A DNA stretch of 64,000 bases from Fremontodendron californicum (GCA_030761205.1 JAULJL010000024.1:19349126-19413125); one strand, 5' to 3'; shown: positions 52,896 to 64,000, counted from the first letter of the stretch. Numbers and translations are program-made. Notes: generated by a model from the letters alone, not told the origin.

Positions 52896-54835
52896 CTTTT
52901 ATATTTTTATGTAATTTGGTGTTTTTCACAAGTTTCTTTGAGTGATTTCAGATTACTAGAATTAAGGGCAAATCCAGTTCAGTTCCAGTTCCGACACCTT
53001 TTTCCATATCAGCTATATCTGGAGTTTCACTGAAGCAATAAGGCTGAAATGTATATCCGTGCAAAGCTAAGAGGCATATCTATCTTTTTCATGTTTTACA
53101 CTTCTTGAAACGGAGTCGTTTTCCCTAGCGAAATCGACCATCAAGTTGGCTGATGTGTAATGACGTCTGTGCTGACCTGTTTTCGTATTTTGCCCATATC
53201 TGCTTATCCACATCAGCAAATGAGCGGATTCCAATGGCTATGGATCCATAACTGATACGGGAACATTTGTCTAGAAGACCATATGATCAGATCAGGCCTC
53301 TAATATTGACGAAATCGACCATCAAGTTGGCTGATGTGCAATGACGTCTGTGCTGACCTGTTTTCGTGTTTTGCCCATATCTGCTTATCCACATCAGAAA
53401 ATGAGCTGATTCTAACGGCTATGGATCCGTAACTGATAGGAGAACCTTTTTCTAGAAGACCATGTGATCAGATAAGGCCTGCAAAATTGACAAAATCGAC
53501 CATCAAGTTGGCTGATCAAAATCGTCATGTATGACGAAAATTGTTAGAAAATGCACCCACCTATTATACCTACCTTTGAAATTTGTAAAGCTTGTCTCTT
53601 GTCATTTAGCCCTCCAAAATGTGTATAAATAGAGGGCCTTGGATGATTGTAAGGGATCATATTGTACATAGGTAGGATATTAGCCATTTTAATAAAATTC
53701 TCCAAGTTTTCTTCTTCTTTCTTTTCTCTAGTTTTCTTTCTTTTCTCTAGTTTTCTTTTTCTTTAGAGAGAGCAAGAGGTTGGATAATTAATATTCTTCC
53801 TCTTCTTCTTTCTTTCTTTTATTTTCTTCTTAGATGTTCTTTAATTTTATGTTTATGTTTATAATGCCTATGCTAGGCTAAACTTCTTTTTGGTTAAGGG
53901 TGATTTCAAAGCCCTAGACATGTTTTGTGGTTGATTTTCAGATTCTATCTATCATTAATTTTCTATCAAAGTTGCTTATGTTCTTCTACAAGAATTGTTC
54001 ATGATGTTGTCTTGATTTATTTAGGTGTACAACTAGATAGATCTTGATAAGTATCTATTGCTAGTCTAGGAGTCTTGATCCGTGTAATTGTCTTGATTTC
54101 CTATTCATAAGTGGCAATTTGTGATTAATGATTATGGTCAAGTTTTCAATAATTGCAAAGTGGAACATAACCTAAGTTGAACAATCCGAGCTTATGTGTT
54201 TGTTGCTTAGATCAACCTATCTTTCTCATCATAAAGCTGCCATTAAATTGAATTTAGAGAGCTTATTCTAGGTTGTTTAATGGTTAGAGATTAAATAGAG
54301 AGCTTGTTCTATTTAACGACAAACTAAGGAAAGATTGGGATAAGAGAGCTTGTTGTTATCTACGGTTGTTAACTTTGATAGTTGGTTGATATTGATAGAT
54401 CTGAAATTGATTCTTAATGATGTCTAGTGGTGGAGAATGAAACCTTAACCATATTTTTCATATTTGATTCTTCTTACTTACTTGTTTTCTTACTTTTCTA
54501 GTTTGCTTATTTTTAAAAGTATATTTATTTTTATTGGCTGGTTATACCGCCTAATTTGTATATTAACTTTGTTTTATTTATATTGGCTGGTTATACCGCC
54601 TAATTTAGTATATATATTTTTATTGGCTGGTTATACCGCCTTGCATCTTATTTACTTTAGTTTAAATCTGGCTTCAAAAACCCCTTTTCTTTTATTGTTC
54701 TTGAATTTAAGTTTTAAACTATTAACTTATAAACTAAAACCCAATCCCTGAGGACTCGACCCTTGCTAACTACTATACTTACAATTTATCTTTTTAGTGC
54801 AAGGTTAAATAAGATACACTCTTTTGGGTGCATCA
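52896..54835 (+). repeat. 3' LTR of F1, remainder beyond AUT
   Basis: The sequence continues after the second atgat copy (52891-52895) and ends GGTGCATCA. It has two U3 181-bp units and three R/U5 repeats, as in the F1 5' LTR. The second ggcgc TSD copy follows at 54836-54840. Confidence 0.93.
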
Positions 54836-54848
54836 GGCGCCAAAAATT

Positions 54849-56905
54849 TGATGCACCCAAAAGAGTGTATCTTATTTAACCTTGCACTAAAAAGATAAAT
54901 TGTAAGTATAGTAGTTAGCAAGGGTCGAGTCCTCAGGGATTGGGTTTTAGTTTATAAGTTAATAGTTTAAAACTTAAATTCAAGAACAATAAAAGAAAAT
55001 GGGTTTTTGAAGCCAGATTTAAACTAAAGTAAATAATAAGAATAAGATGCAAGGCGGTATAACCAGCCAATAAAAATATATATACTAAATTAGGCGGTAT
55101 AACCAGCCAATAAAAATATATATACTAAATTAGGCGGTATAACCAGCCAATAAAAATAAAACAAAGTTAATATACAAATTAGGCGGTATAACGAGCCAAT
55201 AAAAATAAATATAAAAAATAAGCAAACTAAAAGTAAGAAAACAAATAAGTAAGAAGAATCAAATATGAAAAATATGGTTAAGGTTTCATTCTCCACCACT
55301 AGACATCATTAAGAATCAATTTCAGATCTATCAATATCAACCAACTATCAAAGTTAACAACCGTAGATAACAACAAGCTCTGTTACCCCAATCTTTCCTT
55401 AGTTTGTCGTTAAATAGAACAAGCTCTCTATTTAATCTCTAACCATTAAACAACCTAGAATAAGCTCTCTAAATTCAATTTAATGGCAGCTTTATGATGA
55501 GAAAGATAGGTTGATCTAAGCAACAAACACATAAGCTCGGATTGTTCAACTTAGGTTATGTTCCACTTTGCAATTATTGAAAACTTGACCATAATCATTA
55601 ATCACAAATTGCCACTTATGAATAGGAAATCAAGACAATTACACGGATCAAGACTCCTAAACTAGCAATATATAATTATCAAGATCTATCTAGTTGTACA
55701 CCTAAATAAATCTAGACAACATCATGAACAATTCTTGTAGAAGAACATAAGCAACTTTGATAGAAAATTAATGATAGATAGAATCTGAAAATCAATCACA
55801 AAACATGTCTAGGGCTTTGAAATCACCCTTAACCAAATAGAAGTTTAGCCTAGCATAGGCATTATAAACATAAAATTAAATAGAATCTAAGAAGAAAATA
55901 AAAGAAAGAAAGAAGAAGAAGAAGAATATTAATTATCCAACCTCTTGCTCTTTCTAAAGAAAAAGAAAACTAGAGAAAAGAAAGAAGAAGAAAACTTAGA
56001 GAATTTTATTACAATGGCTAATATCCTACCTATCTACAATATGTTCCTCTACAATCATCCAAGGCCCTCTATTTATACACATTTTGGAAGGCTAAATGAC
56101 AAGAGACAAGCTTTACAAATTTCAAAGGTAGGTATAATAGGTGGGTGAATTTTTCTAACAATTTTCGTCATATTGTATGACAATTTTGATCAGCCAACTT
56201 GATGGTCGATTTCGTCAATGTTGGAGGCCTGATCTGATCACATGGTCTTCTAGAAAAAGGTTCCCCTATCAGTTACGGATCCATAGCCGTTGGAATCAGC
56301 TCATTTGCTGATGTGGATAAGCAGATATGGGCAAAATACGAAAACATGTCAGCACAGACGTCATTGCACATCAGCCAACTTGATGGTCGATTTCGTCAAT
56401 ATTAGAGGCCTGATCTGATCATATGGTCTTCTAGACAAAGGTTCCCGTATCAGTTACGGATCCATAGCCATTGGAATCAGATCATTTGCTGATGTGGATA
56501 AGCAGATATGGGCAAAATACGAAAAGAGGTCAGCACAGACATCATTGCACATCAGCCACTTTGATGGTCGATTTCGCTAGGGAAAACGACTCCGTTTCAA
56601 GAAGTGTAAAACATGAAAAAGATAGATATGCCTCTTAGCTTTGCAAGACTACAAATTTCAGCCTTATTGCTTCAGTGAAACTCCAGATATAGCTGATATG
56701 GCAAAAGGTGTCGGAACTGGAACTGAACTCGATTTGCCCTTAATTCTAGTAATCTGAAATCACTCAAAGAAACTTGTGAAAAACACCAAATTACATAAAA
56801 ATATAAAAGATCATAAACACAATTAGACTAAACAATAATAACTCGTATTTGACACAAAACAATAATAAAACATAACTAAAAACTATATAATTATACGAGT
56901 TATCA
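54849..56905 (-). repeat. 5' LTR of R1
   Basis: This 2057-bp LTR has four R/U5 repeats and two U3 units. It shares with 6429-8445 the marker CTATCTACAATATGTTCCTC, which no other LTR has, confirming the pairing across 50 kb. Confidence 0.94.
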
Positions 56906-57456
56906 GAAGGCATCCCAATTAAAGAAGAAATTGCCAACCTGCCATATTCAGATTTGCTTTCTCTCTCTCTCTCTCTCTTTCTTTTTCTTTTCCTTTTTCT
57001 TTTATTATTTTTATTTTTATTTTTATTTTTATTTTTATTGTTTTTCTTTTTCTTTTTTATGTTTATTTGTTAATTTTTTGTTTAGTATTTTAGGATTATT
57101 TAGGTTGCATGACTTTGTTTTGTTTTGAGTCTTAGTTGTTCCTATTCTTATGTTATTAGTTCTTTTCTCTTACACATAATTCTTTTATTTGGGTTAATAG
57201 ACTTACATTGAGGACAATGTAAGAATTAAGTGTGGGGGGAAGGATTTAGGATTTCTTTTATTTTTGTCTACTATTTTTTTTTATGAGTCTTTATTATTAT
57301 TATTTTTTTTTAGTGTGTTTTAGTTCCTTTTTAATACAATGATGAGATATGAATTGCATAAACTGGTTATTAGTGAGAAGATTTTCATGAGAATTAAGCT
57401 TGATACTAATTTTTATGAGCTAATGTTGATATGATATGTTGATTGAGAAAGAAGCA
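56906..57456 (+). mobile_element. Element B, right part of interior
   Basis: This segment resumes after the second gaagg copy with sequence that follows the gag-like ORF in R2: a pyrimidine-rich run (56957-57060), then the CTTACATTG-AGGA-CAATGTAAG hairpin and polypurine module (57202-57240). It stops at GAGAAAGAAGCA, where an LTR begins. Most of the normal 3' region and the PPT are missing. Confidence 0.8.
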
Positions 57457-58800
57457 TGATAACTCGTATAATTATATAGTTTTTAGTTATGTTTTATTAT
57501 TGTTTTGTGTCAAATACGAGTTATTATTGTTTAGTCTAATTGTGTTTATGATCTTTTATATTTTTATGTATTTTGGTGTTTTTCACAAGTTTCTTTGAGT
57601 GATTTCAGATTACTAGAATTAAGGGCAAATCCAGTTCAGTTCCAGTTCCGACACCTTTTGCCATATCAGCTATATCTCGAGTTTCTCTGAAGCAATAAGG
57701 CTGAAATTTGTAGCCATGCAAAGCTAAGAGGCATATCTATCGTTTTCATGTTTTACACTTCTTGAAACGGAGTCGTTTTCCCTAGCGAAATCGACCATCA
57801 AGTTGGCTGATGTGCAATGACGTCTGTGCTGACCTGTTTTCGTATTATGCCCATATCTTCTTATCCACATCAGCAAATGAGCTGATTCCAACGGCTATGG
57901 ATCAGTAACTGATAGGGTAACATTTGTCTAGAAGACCATGTGATCAGATAAGGCCTCCAAAATTGACAAAATCGACCATCAAGTTGGCTGATCAAAATCG
58001 TCATACATGACGAAAATTGTTAGAAAATGCACCCACCTATTATACCTACCTTTGAAATTTGTAAAGCTTGTCTCTTGTCATTTAGCCTTCCAAAATGTGT
58101 ATAAATAGAGGGCCTTGGATGATTGTAAGGGATCATATTGGAGATTGGTAGGATATTAGCCATTTTAACAAAATTCTCTAAGTTTTCTTCTTCTTTCTTT
58201 TCTCTAGTTTTCTTTTTCTTTAGAAAGAGCAAGAGGTTGGATAATTAATATTCTTCTTCTTCTTCTTTCTTTCTTTTATTTCCTTCTTAGATTCTCTTTA
58301 ATTTTATGTTTATGTTTATGATGCCTATGCTAGGCTAAACTTCTATTTGGTTAAGGGTGATTTCAAAGCCCTAGACACGTTTTGTGATTGATTTTCAGAT
58401 TCTATCTATCATTAATTTTCTATCAAAGTTGCTTATGTTCTTCTACAAGAATTGTTCATGATGTTGTCTTGATTTATTTAGGTGTACAACTAGATAGATC
58501 TTGATAATTATCTATTGCTAGTTTAGGAGTCTTGATCCGTGTAATTGTCTTGATTTCCTATTCATAAGTGGCAATTTGTGATTAATGATTATGGTCAAGT
58601 TTTCAATAATTGCAAAGTGGAACATAACCTAAGTTGAACAATCCGAGCTTATGTGTTTGTTGCTTAGATCAACCTATCTTTCTCATCATAAAGCTGCCAT
58701 TAAATTGAATTTAGAGAGCTTATTCTAGGTTGTTTAATGGTTAGAGATTAAATAGAGAGCTTGTTCTATTTAACGACAAATTAAGGAAAGATTGGGATAA
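57457..58800 (+). repeat. Family-1 LTR cut by the assembly gap
   Basis: Starts TGATAACTCG and has one U3 181-bp unit and a TATAAATA box near 58101-58108. It stops at the N run before the R/U5 repeats. It is either the 3' LTR of B with a deletion upstream or an independent insertion. The single U3 unit matches AUT and S rather than the other short elements, which slightly favours the second. Confidence 0.85.
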
Positions 58801-59000
58801 NNNNNNNNNNNNNNNNNNNNNNNNNNNNNNNNNNNNNNNNNNNNNNNNNNNNNNNNNNNNNNNNNNNNNNNNNNNNNNNNNNNNNNNNNNNNNNNNNNNN
58901 NNNNNNNNNNNNNNNNNNNNNNNNNNNNNNNNNNNNNNNNNNNNNNNNNNNNNNNNNNNNNNNNNNNNNNNNNNNNNNNNNNNNNNNNNNNNNNNNNNNN
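58801..59000. other. Assembly gap (200 N)
   Basis: An exact 200-N run, likely of nominal size. LTR sequence is on the left and unrelated sequence on the right, so the join is not established by sequence. Confidence 0.98.
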
Positions 59001-59103
59001 ATGATAAGAAAATCAAAAATAAATCAATATTGCTAGAGAAAGGATTCGAAACCAAGACAAATCATTACATAAGTTAGGCCTTTAACCAATTGAACCAACG
59101 TTA
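59001..59103 (-). mobile_element. tRNA-derived SINE-like sequence
   Basis: On the minus strand an A box, TGGTTCAATTGG (59086-59097), is followed 32 bp later by a B box, GGTTTCGAATCC (59042-59053). This spacing is usual for Pol III promoters in plant SINEs. It does not fold as a full tRNA and runs into T/A-rich sequence toward the gap. The 3' end is cut by the N run. Confidence 0.5.
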
Positions 59104-59550
59104 ATTTTTAGCATAGAAATGCAACTAATAGTTAGATTACTTATCAAAAGTATCAAAAAAAGTTCGGACGTTTCTCATTGAGGGATCAAATCCGTATAAA
59201 TAATACTATACTCTCGTACAATACAATTGGTTTTTGGATTCGAGAAATAAGAAAACGAGCAAGTTCAATGTTTTCAAATTCCCGAAAAAAAGGAAAAAAA
59301 CTAAAATTAATAGCCAAAACGATGTTTTTTTGGAAAAAGTCGGCTCCGATTCGTCCCTCCCCTCTCTCTTCGCCCCTCCCCCCTTGCTTTGCCTTTTCAT
59401 TTTTTGTACAAGTATCGTCTGGGGTTGGATCTAACACCCAAACAGCTTAAGTACGAAACTTAGAATTTTTCAAGAACGTCCCTAACGTCTTCAATGCTTA
59501 AGTACGAAACTTAGAAATTTTCAAGAACTTAGAATTTGTGGGTTTCAACA
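59104..59550. other. Unassigned single-copy-like sequence with a short direct repeat
   Basis: No gene recognised. A roughly 28-bp direct repeat (GCTTAAGTACGAAACTTAGAA and following bases) occurs at about 59446 and 59499. A pyrimidine-rich stretch lies at 59350-59400. Open frames here are short and overlap on both strands. Confidence 0.5.
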
Positions 59551-62500
59551 ATCGGCACCAGCCGGGCTTTGGGGGGGGGCTCAAGCACCATCGGCACTAT
59601 CAAGGCCTTGGTGCTAGGGGCACCATCGGAACCATCGAGACTTGGTGTTGGGGCATCATCGGCACCATCGGCGTTGGTGCTCGGGCACCATCGGCACTAT
59701 CAAGGCCTTGGTGCTAGGGGCACCATCGGAACCATCGAGACTTGGTGTTGGGGCATCATCGGCACCATCGGCTTTGGTGCTCGGGCACCATCGGCACCAT
59801 CGGGCCTTGGTGGTCCAGCACCATCGGCACCAGCTGGGCCATGGTGCTCGAGCACCATCGGGCTTTGGTGCTCAGGCACCATCGGCACCATCAGGGCCTT
59901 GGTGCTCGGGACCCTAGATTTTATGGTTGTTTGAAAAAAGTGTCCCCATTTCAGACAATCGGCACCATCGGGCTTTGGTGCTCGGGCACCATCGGCACCA
60001 TCGACACCATCGACACCAGCTGGGCGTTGGTGCTCGAGCACCATCGGCACCATCGGGCTTTGGTGCTCGGGCACCATCGGCACCATCGGGCATTGGTGCT
60101 CGGGCACCATCGGCACCAGCTGGGCCTTGGTGCTCGGGACCCTAGATTTTATGGCTGTTTGAAAAAAGTGTCCCCATTTCAGACAATCGGCACCATCGGG
60201 CTTTGGTGCTCGGGCACCATCGGCACCAGCTGGGCCTTGGTGCTCGAGCACCATCGGCACCAGCTTGGCCTTGGTGCTCGGGACCCTAGATTTTATGGCT
60301 GTTTGAAAAAAGTGTCCCCATTTCAGACAATCGGCACCATCGGGCTTTGGTGCTCGGGCACCATCGGCACCAGCTGGGCCTTGGTGCATCGGCACCATCG
60401 GGACTTGGTGCTCGGGACCCTCGATTTTATGGCTGTTTGAAAAAAGTGTCCCCATTTCAGACAATCGGCACCATCGGGCTTTGGTGCTCGGGCACCATCG
60501 GCACCAGCTGGGCGTTGGTGCTCGAGCACCATCGGCACCATCGGCCTTTGGTGCTCGGGCACCATCGGCACCATCGGGCATTGGTGCACGGGCACCATCG
60601 GCACCAGCTGGGCCTTGGTGCTCGGGACCCTAGATTTTATGGCTGTTTGAAAAAAGTGTCCCCATTTCAGACAATCGGGCACCATCGGCACCAGCTGGGC
60701 CTTGGTGCTCGAGCACCATCGGCACCAGCTTGGCCTTGGTGCTCGGGACCCCAGATTTTATGGCTGTTTGAAAAAAGTGTCCCCATTTCAGACAATAGGC
60801 ACCATCGGGCTTTGGTGCTCGGGCACCATCGGCACCAGCTGGGCCTTGGTGCATCGGCACCATCGGGACTTGGTGCTCGGGACCCTCGATTTTATGGCTG
60901 TTTGAAAAAAGTGTCCCCATTTCAGACAATCGGCACCATCGGGCTTTGGTGCTCGGGCACCATCGGCACCATCGACACCAGCTGGGCCTTGGTGCTCGAG
61001 CACCATCGGCACCAACGGGCTTTGGTGCTCGGGCACCATCGGCACCAGCTGAGCCTTGGTGCTCGAGCACCATCGGGACCATCGGGCGATGGTGCTCGGG
61101 CACCATCGGCACCATCGACACCAGCTGGGCCTTGGTGCTCGAGCACCATCGGCACCATCGACACCAGCTGGGCCTTGGTGCTCGAGCACCATCGGCACCA
61201 ACGGGCTTTGGTGCTCGGGCACCATCGGCACCATTGGGACCATCGAGCTTTGGTGCTCAGTCACCATCGGCACCATCGGGACCATCGGGCGATGGTGCTC
61301 GAGCACCATCGGCACCATCGGGACCATCGAGCGATGGTGCTCGAGCACCATCGGCACCATCGGGACCATCGGGCGATGGTGCTCGAGCACCATCGGCACC
61401 ATCGGGACCATCGGGCGATGGTGCTCGGGCACCATCGGCACCATCGGGACCATCGGGCGATGGTGCTCGAGCACCATCGGCACCATCGGGACCATCGGGC
61501 GATGGTGCTCGGGCACCATCGGCACCATCGGGACCATCGGGCGATGGTGCTCGGGCACCATCGGCACCATCGGGACCATCGGGCGATGGTGCTCGGGCAC
61601 CATCGGCACCATCGGGACCATCGGGCGATGGTGCTCGAGCACCATCGGCACCATCGGGACCATCGGGCTTTGGTGCTCGGGCACCATCGGCACCATCGGG
61701 CGATGGTCGTCGAGCACCATCGGCACCATCGGGACCATCGGGCGATGGTGCTCGAGCACCATCGGGACCATCGGGACCATCGGGCTTTGGTGCTCGGGCA
61801 CCATCAGGACCATCGCCCTATAGTGCTCGAGCACCATCGGCACCATCGGGACCATCGGGCTTTGGTGCTCGAGCACCATCGGCACCATCAGGACCATCGG
61901 GCGATGGTGCTCGAGCACCATCGAGACCATCGGGCGATGGTGCTCGAGCACCATCGGTACCATCGGGCTTTGGTGCTCGGGCATCATCGGCACCATCGAG
62001 ACCATTGGGCTTTGGTGCTCGGGCACCATCGGCACCATCGGCACCATCGGGACCATTGGGCTTTGGTGCTCGGGCACCATCGGCACCATCGGGCTTTGGT
62101 GCTCGAGCACCATCGGCACCATCGGGCTTTGGTGCTCGAGCACCATCGGCACCATCGGGCTTTGGTGCTCGAGCACCATCGGCACCATCGGGCTTTGGTG
62201 CTCGAGCACCATCGGCACCATCGGGCTTTGGTGCTCGAACACCATCGGCACCATCGGGCTTTGGTGCTCGGGCACCATCGGGACCATCGGGCTTTGGTGC
62301 TCGGGCACCATCGGCACCATCGGGCTTTGGTGCTCGAACACCATCGGCACCATCGGGCTTTGGTGCTCGAGCACCATCGTCACCATCAGGGCCTTGGTGC
62401 TCGGGCACCATCGGCACCATCAGGGCCTTGGTGCTCGGGCACCATCGGCACCATCAGGGCCTTGGTGCTCGGGCACCATCGGCACCATCAGGGCCTTGGT

Positions 62501-62589
62501 GCTCGGGCACCATCGGCACCATCAGGGCCTTGGTGCTCGGGCACCATCGGCACCATCAGGGCTTTGGTGCTCCAGCACCATCGGCACCA
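59551..62589. repeat. GC-rich minisatellite array with 33-, 34- and 42-bp units
   Basis: The array is built from GGCACCATC-type 9-mers and GGTGCTCGRGCACC cores. Units of 42 bp dominate 61262-61650, 33 bp 62090-62370, and 34 bp 62387-62560. Many units contain the perfect palindrome GATGGTGCTCGAGCACCATC. Several frames on both strands are open for hundreds of codons because the units lack stop codons, so the long frames here (for example 60347-62596) are not genes. Confidence 0.93.
59908..60930. repeat. Seven interspersed copies of a roughly 52-bp spacer in the minisatellite
   Basis: GGGACCCTAGATTTTATGG, then GCTGTTTG, an A-run and GTGTCCCCATTTCAGACAAT recur at about 59908, 60137, 60280, 60414, 60624, 60743 and 60879. 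The intervals of 119-229 bp are filled with minisatellite units, giving a higher-order repeat. Degenerate copies are at 62853-62905 and 63169-63226. Confidence 0.88.
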
Positions 62590-63228
62590 AAGTTAAGGCA
62601 CATCTTCATATTTTTGCCGTGCCAATTCTATTTTTATGGCTTGTAAATTCATAATATGGTCACATAAGCCTTGACATGAAGTTTCGTGGTCATATGACCC
62701 ATTTCCTAATTTTCACGATTTTAGGAAATTTTTACGGTCCGAGAATTTTTAAAAAATAATTGCTTGGTGTTTTAGCCTCAAATTTGGTACTCTTGTTCCT
62801 TGTATTTTTGTTGGCTTCCCTAAAAAAAATCAGCCCAAAATTCGAAATATAAAAGATTTTATGGCTGTTTTATGGCTTTGAAAAAAAGTGTCCCCATTTC
62901 AGACAGCTCAATGGTTACTGGTGGCAGTGCTGTAAAAGCTCCTAAGCTCTTTAGGGGGGGGCGAGAAGTTGAGGACCCAGGTGGGCACACGAGGTTGCCA
63001 GCACCCATCGCATGGCATGGCATTTGTCCAGCGCCCATCGCATGGCATGTGCCCGGCCCATTCGCCGGAGCCCCCTCCCACCGCCGGTCAGGTTCTCCGG
63101 CGGTCCTCCGGCGACGGTGCCTTATGCCAAAAATCCGGCACCAGCACATGACCAGGCCAAGGCATGTGCAACGAGACCCTAGATTCTATGGCTTATGCCA
63201 AAAAAGTGTCCCCATTTCAGACAATTAA
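62590..63228. other. Non-array sequence between two minisatellite blocks
   Basis: AT-rich to about 62850, then a degenerate copy of the 52-bp spacer, then GC-rich DNA with a short duplication of CCCATCGCATGGCATG (63004 and 63046). A second degenerate spacer closes it. I recognise no gene. The bracketing by spacers suggests that this is the ancestral sequence from which the spacer was taken into the array. Confidence 0.5.
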
Positions 63229-64000
63229 ACCATCGGCACCATCGGGCTTTGGTGCTCCGGCATCATCGGCACCCTCGGGCTTTGGTGCTCGACCACCATC
63301 GGCACTCTCGAGGCTTGGTGCTCGACCACCATCGGCACCATCGGGCTTTGGTGCTCGGCCACCATCGGCACCATCGGGCTTTGGTTCTCGGTCACCATCG
63401 GTACCATCGGGGCTTTGGTTCTCGAGCACCATCGGCACCATCGGGGCCTTGGTGCTCGGGCGCCATCGGCACCATCGGGCTTTGGTGCTCGAGCACCATC
63501 GGCACCATCGGGCTTTGGTGCTCGAGCACCATTGGCACCACCATCGGGCTTTGGTTCTCGGTCACCATCGGTACCATCGGGGCTTTGGTTCTCGAGCACC
63601 ATCGGGGCCTTGGTGCTCGGGCGCCATCGGCACCTTCGAGCACCACCATCGGGCTTTGGTTCTCGGTCACCATCGGTACCATCGGGGCTTTGGTGCTCGA
63701 GCACCATCGGCACCATCGGGCTTTGGTTCTCGGTCACCATCGATACCATCGGGGCTTTGGTTCTCGAGCACCATCGGCACCATCGGGGCCTTGGTGCTCG
63801 GGCGCCATCGGCACCATCGGGCTTTGGTGCTCGAGCACCATCGGCACCATCGGGCTTTGGTGCTCGAGCACCATCGGCACCACCATCGGGCTTTGGTTCT
63901 CGGTCACCATCGATACCATTGGGGCTTTGGTTCCCGAGCACCATCGGCACCATCTGGGCCTTGGTGCTCGGGCGCCATCGGCACCATCGGACTTTGGTGC
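63229..64000. repeat. Second minisatellite block, continuing past the window
   Basis: Same core as the first block, but with GGTTCTCGGTCACC and GGGCGCCATC variants and a higher-order period of about 342 bp (63379 and 63721). All long open frames follow from the repeat. Confidence 0.9.

Larger units (their letters stand above)
13769..54835 (+). mobile_element. Element F1: family-1 non-autonomous element hosting four nested insertions
   Basis: The TSD is ggcgc at both ends. The 5' LTR is 13769-15745 plus 22847-22907 and the 3' LTR is 39585-39680 plus 52896-54835; the two LTRs share subtype markers such as GGCTGAAATGTATATCCG. The body contains PBS, gag-like ORF, the 178-residue gene, an interrupted LOG and the 3' region. 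It was hit by R2 (5' LTR), S (LOG), G (3' region) and AUT (3' LTR). After subtracting these it is about 9.3 kb, the same type as R1. Confidence 0.93.
6429..56905 (-). mobile_element. Element R1: family-1 non-autonomous element carrying LOG and the 178-residue gene
   Basis: This element is inserted in B with TSD gaagg (6424-6428 and 56906-56910). Its 3' LTR is 6429-8445 and its 5' LTR 54849-56905. It holds a 3' region, LOG (10476-11123), the 178-residue gene (11621-12157), a gag-like ORF (12675-13613) and a PBS split by F1. After removing F1 and one TSD copy it is about 9.4 kb. It has no reverse transcriptase or integrase and so depends on enzymes supplied in trans. Confidence 0.93.

Noticed and set aside
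59042..59097. A functional tRNA gene
   Set aside because: There is no full cloverleaf or acceptor stem; only A and B boxes are recognisable.
60347..62596. A 749-codon open frame rich in His, Arg and Leu, with overlapping 566- and 532-codon frames
   Set aside because: The frames are simultaneously open on both strands because the minisatellite has no stop codons and mostly unit lengths divisible by three. There is no domain and no start context.
59551..64000. Possible CRISPR array
   Set aside because: Units are contiguous, vary in length and have no unique spacers; the DNA is eukaryotic.

Overview
This window is plant nuclear DNA, probably from a dicot; I cannot name the species. The evidence is Ty3/gypsy retrotransposons of Athila type, a primer-binding site complementary to the 3' end of plant tRNA-Asp, a plant-type LOG (cytokinin-activating) protein, and no ordinary host gene. 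Bases 1-58800 are AT-rich, almost pure nested LTR retrotransposons. After a 200-N assembly gap (58801-59000) come a tRNA-derived SINE-like piece, about 430 bp of unassigned sequence, and a GC-rich minisatellite that runs to the window end.

The nest can be solved exactly, because each insertion keeps TG...CA ends and a 5-bp target-site duplication (TSD). Outermost are element A (3' part only, 1-5072, + strand) and element B (5073-6428, resuming at 56906, + strand). Element R1 (6429-56905, - strand, TSD gaagg) lies in B. Element F1 (13769-54835, + strand, TSD ggcgc) lies in the primer-binding site of R1. Four insertions lie in F1: R2 (15746-22841, -, TSD ctact) in its 5' LTR; solo LTR S (25495-27366, -, TSD aataa) in its LOG gene; family-2 element G (29623-39150, -, TSD tgagg) in its 3' region; and the coding-complete element AUT (39681-52890, -, TSD atgat) in its 3' LTR. 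Without nested DNA, R1 and F1 are each about 9.4 kb.

AUT encodes one intact 1776-residue Gag-Pol with all expected catalytic motifs. G encodes Gag-protease fused in frame to the integrase C-terminus, with reverse transcriptase, RNase H and most of integrase deleted. R1, F1, R2 and B carry only a 312-codon ORF resembling the Gag segment between zinc knuckle and protease, so they would need enzymes from an AUT-like element.

The most unusual feature is a two-gene module between pol and the 3' LTR, where Athila elements often carry an env-like gene. The first gene encodes a 178-residue basic protein with a CxxC-x4-C-x3-C motif that resembles carlavirus-type nucleic-acid-binding proteins. The second encodes an intronless LOG-like cytokinin riboside 5'-monophosphate phosphoribohydrolase with its catalytic residues retained. 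The 178-residue gene is seen in R1, F1, G and AUT. LOG is seen in those four and in A, where the upstream gene would lie left of the window. Each gene is preceded by a TATA-like box and a pyrimidine-tract/AG acceptor. The same module and U3 occur in two families with different Gag, R and U5, and a fossil of the family-2 pol end lies upstream of the module in R1 and F1. The module therefore seems to have moved by template switching. I infer, without proof, that it changes host cytokinin level and possibly RNA silencing to the element's benefit.
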